Source of the DNA: Trogon surrucura
Taxonomy: Eukaryota > Chordata > Aves > Trogoniformes > Trogonidae
Length of the DNA: 64,000 nt
Assembly: GCA_020746105.1 (NCBI GenBank)
Contig: CM036636.1
Span: 3,906,001 to 3,970,000, forward strand
Direction: 5' to 3'
Shown here: positions 1-10,842 of the stretch, piece by piece
How positions within the stretch are numbered: the stretch's first letter is position 1
Layout: each line of letters begins with the position of its first letter
Notes under the pieces: model-generated
The model's database searches: none
What the model was told of the DNA's origin: nothing
The model's input: the letters and a program-made list of their open reading frames with translations, nothing else
Position numbers and translations under genes: made by a program

Positions 1-2103
1 AGGATGCAGCTGAAGGTCATCGTACCTTTGTGAAGCACATAACATGTTCCTGACGTACACCTCCCTCCTGTCCACCCCCATACACTATTTTGAAAGCGCT
101 TTGCTCTCCTTAAGGCTCCCCTATTCCTTTACACATCTCCCACAAACCAATTCATAGCAATAGGCTTTCTCCCTTCCTGAGTTTTTGCTGGCACAAGTCG
201 CAGTGGGAAAATATGTTGTTTGGCTTAAAAATTACAACCACCACCAAAAAAAAGTCATCAACTGAACAACACGAGTGATGATGTTTGGGTAAAAATACAT
301 TGCAACCGAGATGGGAAGTGGCAGCACTCGTTCCAGCTGTGAGAGGGCTCCCAGTGCAGTCAGGAGAGCTGAGCCTTTCCCAGACACACAGGCTGGGAAC
401 AGGGGCATGTTCTGGGGAGATATCAAAACGAGTATCTCACGAGCTCCAGTGGCCAGGAGGGATTCTCCAAAACGCAGTCCCAGGCTCAAATCAGCCCAGT
501 CACCCAAAACCTGTATCTGACAATGCACTACCTGCCTGCCTCCATCTCCACTGGGTCCACTCCAGCGGTGCCTCCGTCACCCCAGGACATCCCCAAGGGT
601 CCAACGCAAGGGACGTGCAAACCCCCTTTTGGCCTGTGCAACCTGTTTTCTGCTGGCAGAGGCTGGGAAGCCAGGATGGAGCCGGCAGTGATGGAAATAC
701 CCCACAGCCCTTGGAAACAAGCCCTCAACCTCACTGAGATATTTCAGAATCTTCAGGCAGGAAAACCTCCCTGGAGCCACAACCATCGCTGTCCTCCTCG
801 CACAACATCTGCTCTCCTACAGCTGCAGGGAGAAGATGGGAAAGGCAACAGGAGCTTCTATTAGAGCTTCCCATGTTAAGCACTAAGTAAAACACATTTT
901 TTTTAAAATACAGTTTTTTAAGCATCTGATTTTCCCATCCCTCTCTTTGATTTCTGAGAGTCAGAGGGCAAATTATTGATTCCTCAATGTTACCAGTACT
1001 TAAAAATGCTCCCAGAGTTTTGGAGAAAGGAGTAACTCACAGAGCAGCTCCAGAGCCGCCTGACTGAGCACGCCGCTCCCCTGGAATCAAAGTGTTTCAC
1101 AAGAACACGTCAAACTCAATCACAGATTAAATAGCAAAGTTCGGGCTCAATTAGAAGTCAAGGTCAGTGAGATTTTTACCTCCCGACCCATGCACTCATC
1201 CATGTCAGCACCCATGGCCGTGTGTGGGACGCAGCCCCCTCGCTCAGACACCGGCTCTTCTCCACGCCCATCTCCTGCCCTCCTGCCCACTGCTTCCAGG
1301 GGTTTGCAAATAATCTGCTTTTTCTAGGCATGGAGGAGGGGCCCTCTCCTGGGGATCGCCGACGCTGGCTCAAAACGTCTAACGCATCATCACATCCACA
1401 ACGCACCACATAGACGTCAGGTACGTGTAACGCAGGTTTAATACCATTCTGTTCCCTCCAAATCAAGCCCCGCAGTTTCAATAAGCTCATTTTGATGTTT
1501 CTGGATCACTGTTTTGGAATTTTCTATTCTACAAAGTATTTCAAGAAATTGACTTTCCCACCCTATTTGGAACGAGCATAAATTTCACAATACTGGAAGT
1601 TTTCCACATGGTGGAAACCCTGCTTTCTCACCAACTCTAAATAATGGGTGTTTGTTGCTTTTCGAAGCATGAAATAAGCAACGGTGTTTGTTCTGAAACC
1701 GGGATGTGGACTGATTTTCAACAGTGCCACCCCGAAGGTACTAAGCTCCAGAAAGCAGAGAGTTTTACCAGCATAAAATTAGGTGATTACACCGCTGCCT
1801 GTGTGATGATGTGGGAGAGATTCGTACAACTGCTTCGCACACATTGGGATGAAAACACACCTGGAGAGCGACGTCCTGCCAGAGAGCACGGTGGATATGG
1901 CAAAGACATGAGGAACACCAAGAATTTTGCCTCTCTAGTGCTTTTCCCAGCCGCCAGACACAGTTACCACTTCTAAAACAAGAATTTCTGATCGCATCGG
2001 TCCTCCGCTCTCCATCAGCCCTGGTCATACACACAGTGTGGGCACATCATGTCCAAGAACACCAGGACACTGCTGGTTGCATCACACAACCAACTCAAGA
2101 GAT

Positions 2104-2273
2104 TATATATAGAGAGATTGATATATATATATATATGTGTGTGAAGAGATAGATATTTATGGATATATATAAAATTATATTTCTATATATGGATATATAA
2201 CTTTATGGATATATATTTTTTTAAAAATAAATAAAATTCAAAACAAAGCACAAATATCCATACATATCCATAC
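2104..2273. repeat. TA-rich microsatellite with GGATATA units and an inverted arm
   Basis: A run of (TA)n passes into (GT)n, then three spaced copies of TATGGATATATA (near 2158, 2187 and 2203). About 50 bp later come two copies of TATCCATA (2255-2273), the complementary sequence. The copies could pair as a hairpin. Such tracts are prone to slippage and length change. Confidence 0.8.
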
Positions 2274-3370
2274 GTCAAGGGATCAAGCACCTCCCACGAC
2301 ACGCACATCTCCCAACCATCCTCAGGTGAACCCATCAGGGGAAATGACACGGGTGGCACCACATGCTTTGCCAGAACTGGCTCCCAGCCCTGACCATCCA
2401 CATGGCGTGAGGGAGGGTCAGTCACTCTCAGGCAAGCTATTTTTGCACAGATGCAGCAACAGAGGGAAATGGGAACCCAGGAGCATTTAAAAAAAAATGC
2501 TTGTATTCCACCTCAACTTTTTCTTTCTTTTCTCTCCTGGCTCTTTTTGTTGAATTTTAAAATAGAGAATGTATAACTTTTTTTTTTTTACATAGGTATT
2601 AATACATAGATATTAATACATTAATAGATCATCATATACATTAATAAATCTCATGCTATAAAAATAGATTATTATACGTAAAAATCTGATTTTAATTGCA
2701 AATTGGAGGAGGAGGGTAGCAGAAAAAGAGATAAAACTTTATTCAAGATGTCTCCTTTGAAGGAAACTGAACAAATGTACTTTCCTCCTTCATATATTCA
2801 TGAGATGACTGCCTTCCCTACCCTGTTCTCCGCCACCCTCAGCTCCGGGCTTGGAGCCAGCACAGTCCTTATCTGGTACGAGGCAGAAGAAAAAAAAAAA
2901 AACAAAAAACTGATAGGATCAGAAGTTTCAGTAGTTTAACAAATCTGAAAAAAAAAGAAAAAGTCTCTATTGGTTTTTAATAACACTTGGGGTGTGTGAC
3001 AGGGAAGGAGGCTGGTGTGGGAGGGGGATGGAGATCTGTGTTGGCTCGGGGTCCCATGGTGGGGACGGGGACCGTGGGGGACACCAGGGCACCCCACAAC
3101 CCTTCTGCCCACGCACCCACTCCTTGCTTTTCCTCTCTACGGCAAAGCTTTGCCTCTCCCCGCCACGACCAGAGACCAGGAGGTAATATCTGCAGCTCCT
3201 GTCCTTGCTGCAGACAAGTTTGCTGCTCCTCAACCCAGCAGGTCCCAGGGGAAGGAGCAGCCCACCGGGAAGGGGCATCCAGAGCTGGAGCCCCCGGCAA
3301 TTCCCACCCAGCACCGGCTGCCCCGACCCTTCTTCATCCTCTCTCCAGTCACGACGCTCAATCGCTTCCC

Positions 3371-3690
3371 AGCTAATTGCCTCCACTCATGTGTGCAAAC
3401 TAACCGTTTACTAGAAAATGCCACGGAATGTTAATTTCATTCGGAATTGGGTAATTGCACAGCGCTTCCATTTTTTTTTATTATAGGAAATGAATAAGCA
3501 TTGTATTAATAGCATCGTTTCCAACTCCGACCACAATCACAGCCCCATCGACGGAGGCTGCGAGTTATTTGTCATCCCCACGCCTCCCCTGCCTTTCCAC
3601 CCCCACCCCCCCCCCACCACGCTCCCGACTTCCCATGTTGGTAATTAAGATAATGCAATATAATTATATACACATTGCTAAAGATCAAAC
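3371..3690. other. AT-rich candidate conserved regulatory block
   Basis: This non-repetitive stretch carries several homeodomain-type sites: ctaattgc, gtaattgcac, gtattaatag, gtaattaag and aatataattatat. It is embedded in much GC-richer, repeat-like intronic DNA. This texture is typical of conserved non-coding elements near brain-expressed genes. A C-rich run at about 3600 interrupts it. Conservation cannot be judged from one sequence. Confidence 0.3.
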
Positions 3691-3882
3691 GCTTAAGAGC
3701 CACGGTCCAACAGTCCCCACCTCTGCCTCGCACCTTTGCAACGGAGCATCTTGCCAAAGCAGACGGGTCTCTGCGCTCCTGGGGCTGCAGCCAGCTGGCT
3801 CTGGGCTTCTCAGGAGCTGCTTCTGACTAGGAAACCCTCGGGTCTTCTACGGGGAAAAGGCTTCTCTAGCACACCCTTCCCC

Positions 3883-4058
3883 GCTGGCACAGGTTGTCCA
3901 GAGAGGCTGTAGATGCCCCATCCCTGGAAACATTCAAGGTCAGGTTGAGCAGGGCTCGGAGCAACCTGATCTAGTAGATGTCGTCCCTGCTCACTGTAGA
4001 GAGGTTGGACTAGATGATATTTAAAGGTTGCTTCCAACCCAAACCACTCTACGATTTG
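3883..4058 (+). mobile_element. CR1 3' end fragment
   Basis: The sequence from caggttgtccagagaggctg through ttcaaggtcaggttgagcag to ggttggactagatgat and gcttccaacccaaacc matches the familiar end of CR1 elements (end of ORF2 plus 3' UTR). It is in plus orientation, opposite to ASTN2. The reading frame is broken and the octamer tail is degraded to ctctacgattt, so this copy is older than the one at 34684-35180. Confidence 0.9.
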
Positions 4059-6983
4059 TGCCTTTACCCCATTTCTCCCTCTGCAAGGAAAGGCCTTTGG
4101 TCACAGGATGCTGCCCCATCTCCTCCTGCCCCGGCACCAGGAAGGTCCAGGCCACTGGAGACTCTGCTTCCCACCACCTCCACATCAATAAAATCCTTAA
4201 CTTACCTCTTCTCTATGAGACACCGTAACTTTTTCGCTTACGCAGTGAGCAGAGAGGAGCAAGGAAGATGGGCAGACCCTCAGCAGCAGCTAATACTCCT
4301 CAAGTTAAAAAATAATTGAAAAGTTAAATAAGAAGACTCTGGAGGAAGCTTCCCGATTTGGTGCTAATGGGCACACGAAGCAATCTGAGCTAATGTTGCG
4401 TGGAGGAGAGACGTTGGCTTGAGAGCACAGCACTGACCTCCAGCTCCCTCTCTCCACCGCCCATCTGCTGCAGCTCTACAAACTCAAGGAAAATACACCC
4501 CATGGAGGCACCCGAGGTAGAGACCCACCCGAGGCAGGAGAAAGGCCCATTCCCACCTGACTGAGGAACCACTGTCAGGGATGAATCTGGAAGTAGCAGC
4601 ACCTCAGCATCAGTCAAGTGAGTGTGAGCAAGTCCCAGCCCCCCTAGGGATGGGCATGGCCACAGTCATCAAACACGGGTGAGAAACGTGGTGTGGTGGA
4701 CCCTCTCCAGCCTCAACCACCACCCAACTCTCTGCTTGGCAGCACGGCACGGAATAAATTTGTTAGTTGGAAAATAATTTTTCTTTGCCCAAAAGGCAAG
4801 GCAACGCTTTTTCATGGTACTGGTAACTCCATGCCACATGCCAGCGAGTGATGTCAGCCCACAGGAGAAGGACAAGCCACCCAAAGCCCACACTGTAACA
4901 GGGCCAAGCAGCTCCAGCCGTGCACACGTGGCACTAACACCACCGAAAGCAGCCTCCCTGCAGTGGCAGGGACAGACCAGCTCCTGCATCAGGAAGCACC
5001 CAGGTGCAGGCAGGGAAGAAGGAGCCAAGAACTGGTTTGTCAGTTCAGGAGAAGACCCGGACCTGAGGGAACAACCAGAGAGCCCAGGCTATCAAAAGCA
5101 AACCACTTCCAAGCCACGCAGGAAACAAGTGAGGCTGAGCAGAGCCAGACCCTGCAGGACCTGGGGAGGGCAACTCTGGGCAAACGCTGTAACTCAGCGG
5201 GGCCGTCAGAAAGGATTGATTTGAAGCACCTTGTTAATAAGTTTCCTCTCCCGCTGGTCCTTCGGGTAGGTCACCGCCTAATGATAAATGGGGCTGGAAG
5301 GCGCCTGCAGACCTAATATCAGCACAGGTGCCCGGCCTCGATCCATCTTCCTTAGGAGCTGGCTGACAAAACGGAGTGCTGCAGCCAGGTAAAACACAAC
5401 CGACGGGAAGAGGACATGAAAACTGAGTGAAGGGACAAAGTTGCAGCTGCCTTCCCTGCTCCCCTCCTCAGAAAACCCACAAGCTTCGGATGGAGAGCAT
5501 CTTGTGCACGTTGACCAGCAGAGCTGCAACGCTGCTAGACGCCGAGGTGAAGAAGTGCTGAGCAACACGAGGCAAACCCATCGCTCTCATGTGGGCAGCA
5601 GGATCTGAAGCAGCCTCAGCTACAAGCCACACATGCCAGGGGCTCGTGAGGATCCATGTTTCCAGCAGAAATAGGGAATGTCATGGGGTTGTTCTCTTTC
5701 ATCCCAGACCCCATGCCCTCTTCTCCTGGTCAGCCTGACCTCAGAAACCTGTAGCCGGTTTTTGCTTTGTGTTGACGCTGTGGAAGGATGGCCCAGAGAC
5801 ACCATATTATTTTTGTAGATTTTGCATGAGGCAAAAACCAGAGAGAAAAAAAGGCAAAAACAAAAAACCACCTTGAAGCTAATCCTGGTCAACAACTGGC
5901 CTACAACCCAGCTATGCTTAAATAATGCAGTGCTTTATCAAACATTCATAGTGATGCACAAAGTGATGAACAATGCACGTCTGGCATAAATATAGTTCCT
6001 GATGGCTTGTTTTCCTTGGACCGCCAAAACTTCACAGCTTATCTTCCTTGAGCTTGTGATCTTGCCGGGATGAAAAACACTTTGGACATCTGGGGAATCA
6101 GGGCTACTGCACACGGAGCTGCCACGGCATCTCCACCAGCCATCAGCAGCCCATAAAATCCAAAAAGCCCACGTTGTAAGAGCTGCTGTGCTGGCTGAGG
6201 AGCCAAAGGTCATCCAGTTGTGGCTGGGAGCGGGGATGACCAAGGGTATTTCTTTTCACGTGGGGTGTCGTGTAGTGTTGGGGTAAGACCAGCACAAGCT
6301 TTGCAATGCGGTGATAAAACAGCAGGATTTCACAAAACTGCCATCCCTTCATGATGCTCAGCAAACTGCTGGCATATTAAAATACCCCTTTCCTCCTCCC
6401 TTTCCTATGGCACCATCAGAACCCACTTTTCCATCTGCTTTTCTCCTCTGTCTCATAAAATCAGTGAGTGGTATAGAGCAAAGGGAGCGGCGAAAACCAG
6501 GAACACCGCATCAGGAGATCCAACCAACCAGCCAGCCTTTTCTCAACAGCAACAAGAGCTGTGGGCTGGGAAGAGCCTGGGCTGGTCCAGGATATTTAAG
6601 CTTTAATTAGTTATTATGCATGTGTCAGAACAGCACCTGCCTGGGGATGCAGGACCAGAAGAGGCCACCGGCCCATGGTGGCTTCCCCATCCCTTCAGAC
6701 GTGCTGCTGGAGGCAGGAGGCGTCTGGGACATGGGTGTCCTTGGGCAGACCTCCTGGGCATGTGCCCACGCACCCATGGTGCTGCCTTAGGCCACTTTCT
6801 TGGGGATGTAAGGAAGGGGGAAGTGCCCCAAAGGACCTCCAAGGCCAGGAGATTGTCATTTCCTCCCACCATGTTGATGGGGACAATCAAATCTGTAACG
6901 GAGGCAACCAGTTTGGTGTGATGGGGTGATCAAAACAAATCTGAAGCTCCAGCCTGGCAGCTCTCTGTTCAGAGCTCAAAAGG

Positions 6984-7001
6984 TAATTAATATATTAATT
7001 A
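6984..7001. promoter_or_regulatory. Perfect 18-bp AT palindrome with two TAATTA sites
   Basis: TAATTAATATATTAATTA reads the same on both strands. It holds two TAATTA cores, the classic binding site for many homeodomain proteins, 12 bp apart start to start. It sits in an AT-rich, low-repeat part of intron 3 (about 6955-7260). A function as a homeodomain dimer site is inference; the palindrome itself is certain. Confidence 0.4.
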
Positions 7002-7184
7002 TGACTGTGTTTATCTCTCTGGGAAGCAATGCATTTCCCTAGCAGGTAGAGACATTTCCAAATCAACACTGAAGTCAGACCTGGCATCACCATAAAACTG
7101 AACAACCCGATGGCGTATCCACTGTAACCTCTGCAACTGGGGCCCCTATTCTCTTTGTTAATGCACTCAAATCAATTGGAATTA

Positions 7185-7275
7185 AGCATGTTGGACTTAA
7201 AAACATGTTTAATTTCTCTAATAACTAGAGACGCTAGCTAAGCATGTGCTTAAATGCTTTCCTGAACTGAGATCC
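7185..7275 (-). repeat. Decayed copy of a dispersed AAGCACATGCTTAA-type repeat (copy A)
   Basis: Read on the minus strand, it contains gttcaggaaagcatttaagc followed by acatgcttagc, and further on a second half with ttaaacatgtttttaagtcc. This matches copies B and C elsewhere in intron 2. The palindromic look (CACATGCTTAA against TTAAGCATGTG) suggests an old element with inverted ends, of a type I recall as widespread in reptile and bird genomes; I do not assign a family name. Confidence 0.5.
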
Positions 7276-9639
7276 AATTCCTACCCTGTTGGCCTTATTA
7301 TTTTTTTTTATTATTATTTCTTTAAAGCTGAGATTTGCAGCCAGGTTTTTCAGCCAGGAATAGTGGACTGTAAAACTCACTTTCCACTGGCAGGCTACAT
7401 GAATACACATTTTCAAAGGTCTCTGGAAATTACGCAGGGAGTTGGCGAGGATTAGAGCTGGGAAAAGCTGATCACGTACAAAGAGGGTCATGATCCCATC
7501 AGGTCACTGGAAAGAAGACAGAGCCCCAAGACACATCAGATGCCGGCCTGACGTACTGTCCCATTTTAGCCTCCAGCCCCAGGAAACATTAAGCCATCGT
7601 TTTATTTATTAAAGGCTCAGAAAGCCTCCGATTAATGCTTGGATTCAGGGTGGGATTGCAGCCACCTTCCCGAGCAAGCAGCTGCAGCAGCTCCCAGCCC
7701 TGGCATGGTGGCGCGGTCACCAGCGATGGCATGGCCGGGATCTCAGCCACATCCCCTCGGGGAGGCCGGGCTGTCAGCTTGGGGACAGCAACATCAGGCT
7801 GGTCACCTTGTCTCTGTCACCCATGAGTTCTCCGTTCCCCATCACAGAGAACAACCCCATCACCCTGTGCGTTATGAGGTCACCACCTCCAACTCACATG
7901 CTGAGCCTCACCTTCAAGATACTGCAGAGCTCATGTATTTGTAATGAACAGCAACTCTAGGGCACAGCTGGACCACCTGTCCACCTCCTCCACATCTCAG
8001 CCCCCAAAATGTCCCTTCCGCCAGCGCTGGCACCGTGACCACAGGCCAGAGTGCTGCCTCACCTCTCCCATAGAGGAGTCCTCACTGGCAGGTGAAGATG
8101 ATTGAGATGCAGCCACCAGAACCGCTGCTCCAGCATCACTGGGTGGCATAGGAAGCTCCATCTCCTCATCACCAGGACTCGTCCTTCCCCTGTCTGTCTT
8201 TTGCTATTATCTCAAGCCTAAGCCATTTGTCTCCCCTCAAAACACCTCCTGCAGCTCTCCAGGACTGCATCACCCAGAGCACTTTGGCTGAGAAGAGGCT
8301 GCCGGGACCACAACCCATCACATTAGCAGTCCTCAGCATCTCCTCGTGCTGTCCTGTCTGGTGTCTGGCTTGGTTCACCTCTCCAGCTCACAGGCAAGAA
8401 CTAGACCATTAAGCGACATGACCAGGGTGGCCAAAGCAGCTGGTGGAAGAGTGGAGCCACACCAACCTCTCCCGATTCTCTAGGTGCCACACCATCTTTC
8501 AGGCATGCTCCAAAGCCTCTCGCTCTCACTACAGAGAAAAGTATCCATGGATTAAGCAAGAAAAACTTCAGAGCTTTACCCAAGTTAACACAGCAGGTGA
8601 GAATAAAGTCCAGGAGATATGAATTCAAGACGACTGCACAACCACACCTTTGATATGCCTACTGTATTAATCATCGGTGCGATCGGTAATAAGTTCTGTC
8701 TCCTGTCTAGACTTGGAGGCCATACCCAGACTGCAGAGTCTGTGAAGCCAGCACAAAGGCCCGCTTGAAAAGTTCCCTTTTTTTTTTTTTTGAACATGAA
8801 AGAAACTGAGGAAAAAAAAAATGGGTCCTTTGTTGCAGGACTGGAATTGCAGATACTCGATTTTCAAGTCTGATATCTATTTTCTCCTCAGTTTTCACCA
8901 GGCAGAAGTTCTGCTTCTCACTGATCTTTAGCAGATTTGGTTTGGCAAAATATTCTCGTGGAACTTGTGGGTATAGATTCATATTCAGGCTTGCAGGGCT
9001 TTTACCTGCCTTCATTTAGTAACTCCATCTCTGTGCATCCAACAAAGCAAATTAGGAAATCCCAAAGGGCCAAAGCTTGAGGCCATCTACTTGGAAAAGG
9101 CAGAAATCACCAGGAACATGGACTGGAAACTACCCAGAGAAGCGAGGACAGCGACATCACCTGTACAAATTTACGCAAATGCCCTTAATTGCAGAACACT
9201 GTGTGCCCACGGGGACTGGGTTCAGGCAAGGTGGACTAACACAGCAAAGCCCAGGACCCCAGAAACTGCACCAGCAAACCCTACTTGGCACCACGCACAC
9301 CCACGGGGCACGAAACCCCCGGAGACTTTCTATTTGGAGAGAGAACTCAAAATGGTGAGGAAATGGCACAAAGGGATCCTTTCGGCTAATTAGCACTGCC
9401 TGGCTGTTTCCTCCTTCCTTGCTCCATTTCATTTTATTATATTAATAAAAAAAAAAAAAAAATTTAAAAAGATCACTGCCTTGGATTTTTCTTCTCTCTA
9501 AATTCAGCTGGGCTCTGTGCAATGTCACCAGGTCAGTTTGTGCTCCTGCTGCAATTCTAATTTTGTCAGCTTTCCATTTTCTAAAGAGTTGCGAGATTTT
9601 TCTTCCTCTCCTTCCCCCCCCCGCCCCCCAAGTCAAAAA

Positions 9640-9860
9640 TGATTTTGCGTAACAGTAATAATGTTAATGGCCCTGCACAGCGCATCCAGATTACAACTGC
9701 AGCTAGGGAGAAATAAACATCTCATCTTTGCCCTGCTGTTTATCTACCCACAGCAGAGCCTGGTATCAGGTCAGAACCTGTAATTTCATTAACTTTATCA
9801 CTCACACGCGCTTGTTGCTAGATGTCATTATTCAGCACATTGCTCCCGTGTTTTGTTTGC
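9640..9860. other. AT-rich candidate conserved regulatory block
   Basis: It carries cagtaataatgttaatggcc, atccagattacaactgcagc, gtaatttcattaac and atgtcattattcagcac in non-repetitive sequence. The many ATTA cores and balanced complexity suggest an enhancer-like element. No coding potential is seen. Confidence 0.28.
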
Positions 9861-10660
9861 GCTGGGCTTCGCTACAGATGCTCCGGCACGGCGTGGGAGC
9901 AGCCCTCCCATCCGAAGTGCTGCCTGAGACTAGGGAGGGAAGTTTGGCTCCTGGATCCGTGCTCTGTTTGCCCGTGATTTGCAAAACATTTGCACTGCTC
10001 GACCTCCCGAGCAGGGACTTCTCTTCCGTTTCGCAGGGCTGTACGGAGAAGAGTCACTGCAATACCCTGCCTGACCTGATGCAGTCAGAAGGTCCACGTG
10101 GAGAGTAAAAAACCCACACTCTTCCTCGGGAGAAGGACACCCGAGCCCAGCAGCCGCACAGCGCGGGGTGCACGAATCCCCAGTGATGGGCAGTGCCCGC
10201 CGCCAGCGCGACCCGGCACCTGCAAATCAATCACTGCCCGAGAGCGAGCGGTGCAGGCAGGTGGAGGGCGAGCCGAAATGCTCCATCTTCATCAGGTTTG
10301 CCATCCCTGGTAATTAATGCTGGGAAGTGACACTTGAAAGAGCCTCTAGTGACAGCCCCAGTGACGATACCATTTGGAGCCCGCTGACAAGTCCCAGCTG
10401 ATGTCTTATCACAACGCTACACTGCAAGAGCAGCAAGAAGAGTTTTTCCCTTGGGTGCTGATGGACTCCCCAGGATGCGGGCACAGCTCCTCACCCAGCC
10501 CCTGGGATTGCACCAAAACCTGGCAGCTCTGGACATGCAGAAGACTGACCCTGTCCTCGAACTAAGGCCATGTTCCAGCCGAGTTTCCCTTGGCGCATCC
10601 ATCTTCAATCCACCTGTAAAACCGTGCCTGAGCAGAACTGATTTCCCGCCCCTGGGGATT

Positions 10661-10842
10661 TCCAGGTACGTGGTGTCTGCTCGCGCCAACTGCAGGGTTT
10701 CTCCATCCCACCTGCCGCATCCCCGCGGGAATCCCGGCTGCATCTGCCGCTCGCCGGCAGGTCGAAGCGCCCAAGCGAGCAGCACGTCCAACGCCTCCCG
10801 AATCGCCACGTCACCCACGCGTGTGCAAAGCCCACACCACGT
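10661..10842. promoter_or_regulatory. CpG-dense patch in intron 3
   Basis: By hand count there are about 21 CpG in 182 bp, roughly as many as base composition predicts and far more than in the surrounding intron, where CpG is depleted. It includes cgcgcc, cccgcgg and a CRE-half-site-like cacgtcac near 10808. It overlaps no exon and no recognised repeat. This may be a small unmethylated island with enhancer or alternative-promoter activity; that is inference. It is shorter than the usual CpG-island length cutoff. Confidence 0.45.
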
